25,433 nucleotides of DNA from a virus: positions 1-25,433 of IMG/VR virus record IMGVR_UViG_3300038701_001976. One strand, given 5' to 3'. Positions 6,999 through 13,775 of the stretch are shown here, piece after piece. Under the pieces are notes generated by a model, which was given only the letters and a program-made list of their open reading frames with translations, was not told the origin of the DNA and did not search any database. Both the position numbers and the translations under genes were made by a program. The first letter of the stretch is position 1. Every line of letters starts with the position of its first letter.

Positions 6999-7430
6999 AT
7001 GCACAAGCCCAAGGGACGCCTCGATCTCATATGCGAGCAGGTCGGCATTCGCATCCGGCCTATCACCCGTCGCCGCAAGGGGCCGGAGACGCATGCCAGA
7101 GAGACGCTGCGCAAGCTTATGAGGGACCATGGGGAGGGGCACTTGACCCTCGTTCTGCGGGCCATACGGGAGAGTAAGGGAAATGCGGGAGAGGCATGGT
7201 CAGAGGTCATATCGGCTGTATCGGATGTGCTGCTCCTTCGCCCGGTTTTTGCCGGGGAACAATATGGCAACTTTCTGGTTGCTATGGACGCTTTGAACCT
7301 TGGCACATTGAGGCGAAAGCATAAGGCACGCCGGCCATGGCCAATGCGGGAAGGTATCAGAACCGACATTCTCAATCATGTGGAGAGATACATTGATGGC
7401 AGCGCACAGCTTGAAATTGACGGCTTTTGA
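6999..7430 (+). CDS. Hypothetical phage protein (143 aa)
   Basis: 143 residues, basic and rich in arginine (IRIRPITRRRKGPETHARET). It has a helical central segment, MRDHGEGHLTLVLRAIRESK followed by WSEVISAVSDVLLLRP, and a basic WPMREGIR motif. I recall this layout from unnamed proteins next to DUF6362 genes in alphaproteobacterial phages, but I cannot assign a function. The following gene starts inside its 3' end. A 68-base gap separates it from ssb. Confidence 0.65.
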   Translation: MHKPKGRLDLICEQVGIRIRPITRRRKGPETHARETLRKLMRDHGEGHLTLVLRAIRESKGNAGEAWSEVISAVSDVLLLRPVFAGEQYGNFLVAMDALNLGTLRRKHKARRPWPMREGIRTDILNHVERYIDGSAQLEIDGF

Positions 7431-8064
7431 AAGCCTGGCCTCATTCTCCGAAGTGACTTTGCTGGTGCGGTTGCGCTTGCTGGAGATGGCGGACACCTAT
7501 CAGCACGCGGATCTTGGCCGCATAGGGCCATCCACGAAAGCTACATGGTGGCCGGAGATCAACGACAAATGGCGCTATGCCCGTGATGGGTCAATCGACC
7601 GCCCATACCTCAAAGAGCGCTACAGGCCCGGTGCAGAAGCCATTTCAAGGGCGGATGAGTCCATCGCCTGGATAGCCCGCCATGTGACTGATGATGAGCG
7701 CCGCACACTGCTTTCCGGCTGGCTTCAATGCCAGATATTTGGAACCCACCGGGCCTCTTTCTCCCGCTGGTGCAAGAAAAATGGAAAAAATCGTCGCACT
7801 GCGGATCGCCAAGTAAGCAAGGCCATCGAAGGGATAGCGGCGGAACTCTGTAAAAGTGGGGTTTTGTTGCGCCCGCCGAGGCTCTCACGGGTGTCTACAT
7901 TTCTCCCAAAACAGGGTAGAGATCAAGGCACAATCGGACGAGTTGCGCACCACTGCCAAGTTGGCGAGCCGTGGCAACTGGATGATCTACCAGAAATCAG
8001 AGACCTGTCATGGGCGAGAAAGCAAAATGAGCGCCGCGAAAAGCGTGCTGCACATGCGGCTTGA
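7396..8064 (+). CDS. DUF6362-like phage protein
   Basis: 222 residues from the ATG at 7396, which has GGAGAG nine bases upstream; a start at 7378 is also open. Features include TYQHADLGRIGPSTKATWWP, an EAISRADESIAWIARHV helix, a tryptophan-rich LLSGWLQCQIFGTHRASFSR segment and an HTH-like region RRTADRQVSKAIEGIAAELC. These match the general pattern of DUF6362 proteins of phages and prophages. DNA binding is likely from the HTH-like part, but the role is unknown. It is the last confidently called gene of the early operon. Confidence 0.65.
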   Translation: MAAHSLKLTAFESLASFSEVTLLVRLRLLEMADTYQHADLGRIGPSTKATWWPEINDKWRYARDGSIDRPYLKERYRPGAEAISRADESIAWIARHVTDDERRTLLSGWLQCQIFGTHRASFSRWCKKNGKNRRTADRQVSKAIEGIAAELCKSGVLLRPPRLSRVSTFLPKQGRDQGTIGRVAHHCQVGEPWQLDDLPEIRDLSWARKQNERREKRAAHAA

Positions 8065-8245
8065 GCGTGGCCGATCCCATTTCGGGTCAATATTCCAAAT
8101 CGTCTATCGCACCCGGCGTGCGCGCATGATCTGGCGAGCGGCCGCGTGCGGAATGGCTGGCCATGATGTAGAGACATTCGGTCGTTTGCCAAAGGGCGGC
8201 CGCGGTGTTTGCGAGGTTTTGGTGGAGCGCATCAAGGCTGTGTGA
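8027..8245 (+). CDS. Possible small basic protein at the end of the early operon
   Basis: 72 residues from the ATG at 8027, or 63 from the ATG at 8054. Both starts lie inside the DUF6362-like gene. The sequence is very basic (LERGRSHFGSIFQIVYRTRR) and ends GRLPKGGRGVCEVLVERIKA. It fills the 180 bases between 8064 and the non-coding spacer, and no better ORF exists there on either strand. The protein resembles no family I know, so this may be a decayed gene or chance ORF. Confidence 0.38.
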   Translation: MSAAKSVLHMRLERGRSHFGSIFQIVYRTRRARMIWRAAACGMAGHDVETFGRLPKGGRGVCEVLVERIKAV

Positions 8246-8433
8246 GTTTCGCCCAAATGGGCACAAGGGCTGAGGGTTCGCCAATCCAGATCAGTGAGCG
8301 GCGCTGAAAGTAGAAGCGCTATATCGGGCTGATATTGCGCTAATCGGTTTCTGGGGAGGCTTCTGCTCCCCCTCACTGATACATGACGATGCCCGGCAAG
8401 GCGTCATTATTCACCTCATTTGTCTGAGGTTAT

Positions 8434-8477
8434 CAGTGGCCTAGGGAGCTTGTGGAAAATGCAACCCTAGGCCACTG
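8434..8477. repeat. Long perfect inverted repeat (13-bp arms, 18-base loop)
   Basis: CAGTGGCCTAGGG at 8434-8446 is exactly complementary to CCCTAGGCCACTG at 8465-8477. The 18-base loop is A-rich near its middle. There is no T-run after it, so it is not a normal intrinsic terminator. Thirteen perfect pairs are unlikely by chance in such a short spacer. It could be a protein binding site, an RNA structural element or part of a packaging site. Confidence 0.75.
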
Positions 8478-8534
8478 CTTCTTAGAGTACCCTGTACATC
8501 AGGCATTAAGACCCAGAGCACTGGGCAATCACAG

Positions 8535-8571
8535 CCCCGTCACCCCTCAATGGGCGGCGGGGTTTTGTTTT
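8535..8571 (+). terminator. Strong intrinsic terminator
   Basis: CCCCGTCACCC (8535-8545), loop CTCAAT, and GGGCGGCGGGG (8552-8562) form an 11-position stem with one mismatch and one G-T pair, followed at once by TTTTGTTTT (8563-8571). This is a textbook rho-independent terminator reading rightward, 20 bases before the next gene. It should end the early transcript, or the transcript of an RNA from the hairpin-rich spacer. Late transcription must start beyond it or be antiterminated. Confidence 0.85.
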
Positions 8572-8591
8572 ATAGAAGGTAACGGCGGCTA

Positions 8592-8825
8592 ATGAGCACT
8601 AAGGTCTATTGCCAACGGTGGCCAACAGCATTGATCATCAGTTGTTCCGGCGGCCTGTTAGTGCATTGGGCTGGCGGTGGCGTAATCGACGTTATTTTGG
8701 TGGGTGTTATAGTGGCGACTTTCGCTATAACCGTTCCGCCCGACTCAAAGCAGCCGCGCGCACCGGGACAACCGCCAGCGGCTCCCGCACCGCGCGGGCC
8801 ACCACCGCCGCCTGGCAAACGTTAA
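8592..8825 (+). CDS. Small membrane protein with proline-rich tail
   Basis: 77 residues. A hydrophobic region runs from about 12 to 48 (TALIISCSGGLLVHWAGGG, then VIDVILVGVIVATFAITV), enough for one or two membrane segments. It is followed by a tail of about 28 residues that is mostly proline, alanine and arginine and ends PPPPPGKR. It is the first gene after the terminator. Small phage membrane proteins of this size include holins and superinfection-exclusion factors, but nothing here identifies either. The ATG at 8592 has a GAAGG upstream at a rather long spacing, so the start is uncertain. Confidence 0.55.
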   Translation: MSTKVYCQRWPTALIISCSGGLLVHWAGGGVIDVILVGVIVATFAITVPPDSKQPRAPGQPPAAPAPRGPPPPPGKR

Positions 8826-8826
8826 C

Positions 8827-8961
8827 GTGCCTAAATCAGACTGGCATCGCCTCTACTCAACAAAGAGATGGCGCAAGAGGCGCGCACATCAACTCGCAAC
8901 CAACCCTCTATGCGAGATGTGCTTAGCCCAAGGCGTCACTACACCCTCTCAGTTTCTTTAG
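8827..8961 (+). pseudogene. Truncated HNH endonuclease remnant
   Basis: From a GTG at 8827, 44 codons encode SDWHRLYSTKRWRKRRAHQL and then NPLCEMCLAQGVTTPSQFL before TAG at 8959-8961. This is the N-terminal part of the phage HNH nucleases that sit beside terminase: W-x-x-LY-S-x-x-W-R, then PLCExCLAxGxxTP. In intact homologues the next residues are usually V-D-H-I-K-P-H. Here the frame after the stop reads H-I-K and then enters unrelated sequence. The catalytic HNH half is therefore missing. In HK97-like phages the nuclease helps terminase cut cos, so its loss matters. The fragment has clear family features and can only be a remnant or a new mini-protein. Confidence 0.75.
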
Positions 8962-8979
8962 CACATTAAAAGGCCCCCC

Positions 8980-9186
8980 ATGCCCGACACCAAACTGGCC
9001 GTGAAATACCGTGCAATCGGCGACCTTGCGCCTTATGCGAGGAACTCGCGGACCCACTCGGAAAAGCAGGTCGAGCAGATCGCGGCGAGCATCAAGGAGT
9101 TCGGGTTCACCCAGCAGGCCACGCTTGAAGGCGATGGCCGCACCTTTGACGAGATCACCGCTGTACGGGCACAGGAGGCCGCGTAA
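8980..9186 (+). pseudogene. ParB-type DNA methylase with its catalytic core deleted
   Basis: An intact 68-codon ORF with AAAGG just upstream. Its first 45 residues (YRAIGDLAPYARNSRTHSEK, then QVEQIAASIKEFGFT) are the start of the ParB-N domain of phage ParB/N6-N4 DNA methylases. The next residues (QQATLEGDGRTFDEI) match the extreme C-terminus of the same family, normally written RWQ-x-FTG-x-x-A-x-L-x-G-x-TF. The catalytic DPPY/NPPY core, several hundred residues in relatives, is absent. The frame is kept across the join, consistent with an in-frame internal deletion at an FT-coding (TTCACC-like) microhomology. It ends in TAATG overlap with terS. It should have no methylase activity. Confidence 0.72.
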
Positions 9187-9608
9187 TGGCCGAGAAGAAC
9201 AAGGGCGGTCGTCCGAACAAGCTGAAGGCAGACGACGCCACGGTGAAGATTGTCAAGGGCCTCGGCAATATCCAAGCCACGAGCAAGGAATGCGCTGCCG
9301 TTCTCGGCGTGACCGAGCCGACTTGGATCAAGTTCAAGAAGGACAACCCGGAAATTGAAGCCGCTCTAATCGAGGGGCAGGGCGAAGGGCTGGCTTCTCT
9401 CAGGCGTCGTCAGTTTAAGGCGGCCAATGATGGTAACGCCACGATGCTCGTATGGCTTGGCAAGCAGTATCTCGGACAGTCGGACAAGCAGGAAATCGCA
9501 TCAACGGTTCAAGTTGAGGTGACAGATGCACGGAACGCCCTTGAACATCTCATCACTCGCAACGCTTCCGCCCGATCAAATCAAGGCGGCGCTGGCGCAA
9601 CTCACTGA
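9186..9608 (+). CDS. terS: Terminase small subunit
   Basis: 140 residues with a strong GGAGG seven bases before the ATG. A basic start (KGGRPNKLKADD) leads into an HTH (SKECAAVLGVTEPTWIKFKK) and an oligomerisation helix (LIEGQGEGLASLRRRQFKAA). The end of the homology, LGKQYLGQSDKQE, is typical of phage TerS and Nu1-like proteins. It recognises the packaging site and delivers DNA to TerL. Its 3' end overlaps the start of terL by 83 bases in a different frame, an unusually long but seemingly genuine overlap. Confidence 0.85.
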   Translation: MAEKNKGGRPNKLKADDATVKIVKGLGNIQATSKECAAVLGVTEPTWIKFKKDNPEIEAALIEGQGEGLASLRRRQFKAANDGNATMLVWLGKQYLGQSDKQEIASTVQVEVTDARNALEHLITRNASARSNQGGAGATH

Positions 9609-10869
9609 TGCCCAATGCGAGGCGCTGCTGCATGACTGGCGGTTCCTCGCCCGTGATCAGCAACTCCCGCCTGAAGGTGATTGGCTGAATTGGCTGATCC
9701 TCGCCGGACGCGGCTTTGGCAAGACCAGAACCGGGGCTGAATGGGTACGCGAACAGGTAAAGCTTGGCGAAAGCCGGATAGCGTTGATCGCTCCGACAGC
9801 ATCGGATGCACGAGACATCATGATCGAAGGCGAGAGCGGGTTGCTCTCGGTCTGCTGGGCAGGGGACAAGACGTATTCAGGTGAACCGATCGGACGCCCA
9901 TCCTATGAACCATCCAAGCGCCGCCTGACATGGGAGAACGGGGCAATCGCCACTGCATTCTCTGCCGAGGAACCGGAACGCCTTCGCGGTCCACAGCATG
10001 GAAAAGCATGGGCCGATGAATTGGCCGCGTGGAAGTATCTCCGCGAGACGTGGGACATGCTGCAATTCGGGCTTCGTCTCGGCGACAATCCGCAGGCGTG
10101 CATCACGACGACGCCTAAGCCGCTCAAACTGATCCGCGAACTGGCCTCAGACGCCCGCACAGTGGTTACGGGGGGGTCTACGTTCGACAATGCCGGGAAT
10201 CTGGCTCCGACGTTCCTAGAGGCTGTTCAAGCAAAATACGAAGGGACACGGCTCGGCCGGCAGGAATTGTATGCCGAGGTCTTGGACGAGGCCGAGGGCG
10301 CGCTGTGGACCCGTCAAATGGTCGAGGATGCCTATTTCGATGGCGCTCTCCCGGAGATGCTACGGATCGTTGTGGCGGTCGATCCAGCCATTACGGCGAA
10401 AGAGGAATCGGACGAGACGGGCATCATCGCTGCAGGTCTTGGCAGGGACGGCAAAGGCTACGTTCTCGACGACAAGAGCGGGCGATATTCGCCGAGCGGA
10501 TGGGCGGAGGAAGCCATCGAACTCTATCGCGAGTTGAAGGCCGACAGGATCGTCGCTGAGGGCAACCAGGGCGGCGAGATGGTTCGGCATACCATCCAGA
10601 CGGAATGGGCGTCAGCGCCCGTCACAATCGTTCACGCAAGCCGGGGAAAGGCTGCAAGGGCGGAGCCGGTCTCGGCGCTCTATGAGCAAAAGAAAATCCG
10701 GCACGTCAAACCGCTGCCGGAACTGGAAGACCAGTTGGTCACATGGGAGCCGCTCGGCAATCTCCCGTCTCCCGACCGGCTGGATGCGCTCGTGTGGGCG
10801 CTCACCGAATTGATGGTGGACCAGCCCGTTACCCCGGCCATGTTCCTCAAGAAAAGGCACCGCGCATGA
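9526..10869 (+). CDS. terL: Terminase large subunit (ATPase/nuclease)
   Basis: 447 residues. The ATPase has Walker A LILAGRGFGKT (57-67), Walker B AWADELAAW with Asp164-Glu165, and coupling motif TTTPKPL (194-200). The RNase H-like nuclease has VAVDPA (Asp286), VAEGNQGG (Glu345) and DRLDALVWA (Asp420), the three expected acidic residues. It pumps DNA into the procapsid and cuts it. The family resembles the terminases of alphaproteobacterial phages and gene transfer agents. The ATG at 9526 lies inside terS; it is the earliest in-frame start with a plausible N-terminus. It ends in ATGA overlap with the portal gene. Confidence 0.95.
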   Translation: MHGTPLNISSLATLPPDQIKAALAQLTDAQCEALLHDWRFLARDQQLPPEGDWLNWLILAGRGFGKTRTGAEWVREQVKLGESRIALIAPTASDARDIMIEGESGLLSVCWAGDKTYSGEPIGRPSYEPSKRRLTWENGAIATAFSAEEPERLRGPQHGKAWADELAAWKYLRETWDMLQFGLRLGDNPQACITTTPKPLKLIRELASDARTVVTGGSTFDNAGNLAPTFLEAVQAKYEGTRLGRQELYAEVLDEAEGALWTRQMVEDAYFDGALPEMLRIVVAVDPAITAKEESDETGIIAAGLGRDGKGYVLDDKSGRYSPSGWAEEAIELYRELKADRIVAEGNQGGEMVRHTIQTEWASAPVTIVHASRGKAARAEPVSALYEQKKIRHVKPLPELEDQLVTWEPLGNLPSPDRLDALVWALTELMVDQPVTPAMFLKKRHRA

Positions 10870-12179
10870 ATGTGATCAACACCGCGCTGCGGCGCCTCGA
10901 CAATATGTTCCCTGGGTATTTCAACACCACGACCAAGCGAAACCACTACATTGATTTCGGCTACCCTGAACAGGTGACGTTTGCGCAGCTCTGGCAAATG
11001 TACCAGCGAAACGGATACGCCAATGCCGCGATCGAGGCGACGATTGATCGGGTCTGGTCCGACAACCCATGGTTCCAGATTGGCGAAGAGGCAAAAAGGG
11101 AAAACCCTGCCGAGAAGCAATTGGCAGACCATCTACGGAAAATCCGTTTCTGGCAGCACGCCTCGGAAGCAGACCGCCGATCAATGGTTGGCCGATACGG
11201 CGCGTTGATCTTTCGGTTTGCCGATAACAAGCGAATGCATGAGCCTGTCGATACAGTGCCAGGTGGCATCGCGGGCCTGGTCGAGGTCATCCCCGCCTGG
11301 GAGCAGCAGCTTACCGTCTCCACGTGGGAAACAGACGAATTGTCGGAGGCTTACGGCAGACCGACAATGTTCAGCTTCAACGAGGCGGCGTTTGACTCCG
11401 CGCGCGAGAAAACCCGGTCTTTTGAGGTTCATCCCGACCGAGTGCTGATATGGTCCCGAGACGGAACGGTCCACGGCGAAAGCATGTTGCTTCCCGGATT
11501 CAACGATTTAATCACGCTGGAGAAAGTCATTGGCGCTGGTGGTGAGGGGTTCTGGAAAAACGCCAAATCTGCCCCGGTCCTAACCATCGACCAAGAGGCG
11601 CGGCTTGAGCAGATGGCGCAGGCCATGAACGTCAAGCCGGATGAACTCGCGGACAAGATGGATGAGCAGGTCAAGGATTATCAGCAGGGCTTTGACGCGA
11701 TGCTGCTGCTTCAGGGGATCAAGGCGGAAACCCTGGGCGTGACACTTCCCCAACCGGAGGAATTCATTCTGGGCCCGCTCCGGTCGTTCGCGGCGTCTTT
11801 CCAAATCCCGGAGAAAATATTGAGCGGGTCACAAACAGGTGAACGCGCGTCTACCGAAGACGCCTCACAGTGGAGTAAGCGCTGCAATTCACGGCGTGTG
11901 CGGCAGATCATCCCGACATTGGAATCGGCAATTGAACGGTTTCAGAGATACCGGCTCGTCAACGAGGCAAACTGGATGGTCGAATGGTCGGACTTGACCG
12001 AGGACAGCGCAGACAAGCGCATAGAGCGATCCGACAGGATGGCGGGCATCAATGAAAAGCATGTCCGGTCTGGCGGAATTGATCCGGTGTTCACCGAGAA
12101 CGAACTACGCGAGGCTGCCGGCTATGAACCATTGGACGAAGAACCCCCCACAGATGACATAGAGGGAGACGACGAATGA
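10866..12179 (+). CDS. Portal protein (DUF1073-like)
   Basis: 437 residues from the ATG at 10866, which overlaps the terL stop. Landmarks are FPGYFNTTTKRNHYIDFGYP near the start, YRFADN-like beta segments with GRYGALIFRF, the central HPDRVLIWSRDG, and a portal crown helix region with LSGSQTGERASTEDASQW. These match the DUF1073 portal family. Some databases label that family as anti-CBASS Acb1-like because of one member's domain, but this gene's position and size make portal the right reading. It forms the dodecameric ring through which DNA enters. The extreme C-terminus is acidic. Confidence 0.88.
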   Translation: MNVINTALRRLDNMFPGYFNTTTKRNHYIDFGYPEQVTFAQLWQMYQRNGYANAAIEATIDRVWSDNPWFQIGEEAKRENPAEKQLADHLRKIRFWQHASEADRRSMVGRYGALIFRFADNKRMHEPVDTVPGGIAGLVEVIPAWEQQLTVSTWETDELSEAYGRPTMFSFNEAAFDSAREKTRSFEVHPDRVLIWSRDGTVHGESMLLPGFNDLITLEKVIGAGGEGFWKNAKSAPVLTIDQEARLEQMAQAMNVKPDELADKMDEQVKDYQQGFDAMLLLQGIKAETLGVTLPQPEEFILGPLRSFAASFQIPEKILSGSQTGERASTEDASQWSKRCNSRRVRQIIPTLESAIERFQRYRLVNEANWMVEWSDLTEDSADKRIERSDRMAGINEKHVRSGGIDPVFTENELREAAGYEPLDEEPPTDDIEGDDE

Positions 12180-13324
12180 GTAAAACGGTGCGGGTCAACG
12201 TTCGAAGCGTGGTTAATATGGGTGCGGTGCGGCGCGAAAAGCGGAACGGTCGCGATGTGATAATTGTCCCGAGTGCTACGCTCCCCGATGACATCGTCAT
12301 GAACGGGATTAAGTATCCCGCCGACGAAATCGAGAAATCTTACACTTCCCTGAACCGAACACCGGCGCCGTATGGGCATCCTCTGGTCAATGGGCGGTTT
12401 GTCTCGGCATCCGACCCGGAGGGTATCAACCTGGCCTATATCGGGGCGCACAACGAGAATGTGCGCCGTGAAAACGGGCGGGTGTTTCTTGATAAAGTGA
12501 TCGATGTGGAGGTCGCCAATCGCACCGAAAAGGGCAAAGCGGTTATTAGCGCAATCGATGCGGGCAAGCCCATACACACCTCAACGGGGCTGCTGTGTAA
12601 CCTGGATGACCCGGAAGGCGATGATCATGAATGTGTCGCCCGCGATATTTATTTCGACCATGACGCCATCCTCTTGAATGAGCAAGGCGCGGCGACACCG
12701 GACCAGGGTGTCGGCATGCTGGTCAACTCCAAAGGGGAGGCACAAGAAATCGAAGTCGTGAATTCATCCGCGGAGGATGCAATGCGCGACCTTGACTGGG
12801 CGGTTGAAAGCGCCGTCCGCGCAATGGAGAGGGTCGACAAGATACCCATCTTTGAGCGCATCAAAACCGCCATCATGGAGGCCATGAACGGCCTTGAGCG
12901 GGAAACTTCTGCAAACAACCAAGAGGACGCAGATATGGTCGATGAAAAACAGTTTGAGGAGCTTTCCGCTACGGTGAACGCCCTCAAGGAACAGGTGGAC
13001 GGTATCGGCACGACCATTGCCGAGGCTGTTCAAAACGCGGTCAAGCCGCTCACTGACAATCTAGACGAAATGAAAGCCAACCAGACCGCCAAAGATGAGG
13101 CGGAACGGGAAGAGCTCGTGGGCAAGATCGTCAAAGCCAATCTCATGGGCGAGGAGGCGGCAAATGAGCTGACCCTCAATGCGGCTCGTGAACTGGCAAA
13201 AAACGCTGAACCAGGCAGGGCCGCTGCTTTGGCAAACGGTCGCCTGACCAACCCGGCGGATGATGATTGGGGCAGTTACGACATGAACGTTAATATTGAT
13301 GGCACGAAAAAGGAGTCCGCATAA
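12176..13324 (+). CDS. Prohead maturation protease fused to scaffold (DUF2213-like)
   Basis: 382 residues, overlapping the portal gene by ATGA. Residues about 30-185 form the protease: APYGHPLVNGRFV (His68), AYIGAHNENV, and IHTSTGLLCNLDD with Ser136 as a likely nucleophile. Residues about 250-382 are a charged, coiled-coil scaffold (FEELSATVNALKEQVDGIGT). The linker between them contains an internal start site (see the nested scaffold). The full-length protein would sit inside the procapsid, cleave capsid and scaffold proteins during maturation and be expelled or degraded. A fused protease-scaffold of this length is normal for HK97-fold siphoviruses. Confidence 0.83.
   Translation: MSKTVRVNVRSVVNMGAVRREKRNGRDVIIVPSATLPDDIVMNGIKYPADEIEKSYTSLNRTPAPYGHPLVNGRFVSASDPEGINLAYIGAHNENVRRENGRVFLDKVIDVEVANRTEKGKAVISAIDAGKPIHTSTGLLCNLDDPEGDDHECVARDIYFDHDAILLNEQGAATPDQGVGMLVNSKGEAQEIEVVNSSAEDAMRDLDWAVESAVRAMERVDKIPIFERIKTAIMEAMNGLERETSANNQEDADMVDEKQFEELSATVNALKEQVDGIGTTIAEAVQNAVKPLTDNLDEMKANQTAKDEAEREELVGKIVKANLMGEEAANELTLNAARELAKNAEPGRAAALANGRLTNPADDDWGSYDMNVNIDGTKKESA
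12935..13324 (+). CDS. Nested scaffold protein from internal start of the protease gene
   Basis: An in-frame ATG at 12935 lies seven bases after AAGAGGA (12921-12927), a good Shine-Dalgarno at ideal spacing. It would give a 129-residue protein, MVDEKQFEELSATVNALKE onward, containing the coiled coil and the alanine-rich tail (ANELTLNAARELAKN) but no protease. This matches lambda, where Nu3 scaffold is made from an internal start within gene C. The internal protein would supply the many copies of scaffold needed per head. The signal is visible; the expression is inferred. Confidence 0.6.
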   Translation: MVDEKQFEELSATVNALKEQVDGIGTTIAEAVQNAVKPLTDNLDEMKANQTAKDEAEREELVGKIVKANLMGEEAANELTLNAARELAKNAEPGRAAALANGRLTNPADDDWGSYDMNVNIDGTKKESA

Positions 13325-13762
13325 ATGGCCAACGTGATTTATCGCGGTCCGATCAAGGACCAGCCCGAGACCGTCGCCAACAAGACAGTCGGTGGCCCAT
13401 ACCTTCCCGGCGTTTTGGTAACGGTGATGGATAAGGACTTCTTCCTCGCCAGTGAATTCGACATCGAAAAGGATATCTTGATTCTTTCGAATGCCGCGTT
13501 CGCGGGCCAGGACGTGTCCACGGCTTACACAGCCGGCGACACCGGTGTGGCATACCGCCCGCGCCCCGGTGAAATTTATCAGGTGCGAATGGCAGTGGAG
13601 GCTTACTTCGAAGGGACTCCGCTCACTGTGGGCGCATCTGGTTATTTGGAGCCGGCCCAACCCGGAGAGCGCGTCTTTGCGTTTTATGAGGGTATTGACG
13701 ATGCCGTATTAGAAGGCGATTTGCGCGATGTGCGCATCGCCAATAGCTTTAACCTAGCTTAA
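13325..13762 (+). CDS. Head decoration/stabilisation protein
   Basis: 145 residues with AAAAAGGAG upstream and ATG immediately after the previous stop. It is mostly beta strand, with IYRGPIKDQPETVANKT, a compact LPGVLVTVMD region, and a C-terminal SGYLEPAQPGERVFAFYEG repeated-strand part. This is the pattern of lambda gpD- and DUF2190-like decoration proteins, which bind outside the mature capsid and lock it against DNA pressure. Its place between scaffold and major capsid gene is the lambda order (C, D, E). Confidence 0.7.
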   Translation: MANVIYRGPIKDQPETVANKTVGGPYLPGVLVTVMDKDFFLASEFDIEKDILILSNAAFAGQDVSTAYTAGDTGVAYRPRPGEIYQVRMAVEAYFEGTPLTVGASGYLEPAQPGERVFAFYEGIDDAVLEGDLRDVRIANSFNLA

Positions 13763-13775
13763 GGGGGGCCTGAAG

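Larger units (their letters stand above)
8246..8591. other. Hairpin-rich non-coding spacer between early and late genes
   Basis: No convincing ORF lies here on either strand. Instead there is a row of inverted repeats: 8315-8341 (AGCGC-T-ATATC, loop GGGCT, one mismatch), 8353-8371 (GGGGAG/CTCCCC), 8413-8430 (ACCTCA/TGAGGT), 8434-8477 (13-bp perfect arms), 8512-8525 (CCCAG/CTGGG) and the terminator at 8535-8571. No tRNA cloverleaf was seen. The location, before the terminase genes and after the early operon, fits an early-transcript end, a small RNA, the late promoter region or a packaging (cos/pac) region. The sequence alone does not decide between these. Confidence 0.65.

Noticed and set aside
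8246-8591. A tRNA gene in the structured spacer
   Set aside because: No cloverleaf with T-loop and anticodon stem could be traced; the hairpins are separate stems.
8609-8926. 105-residue rightward ORF overlapping the small membrane protein and HNH remnant
   Set aside because: Its frame competes with the membrane-protein frame and the recognisable HNH motif; its own sequence is arginine/threonine-rich with no pattern.
10866-12179. An anti-CBASS (Acb1) defence-evasion gene
   Set aside because: DUF1073 portals are sometimes labelled Acb1-like; position after terL, length and sequence support a portal, not an anti-CBASS nuclease.
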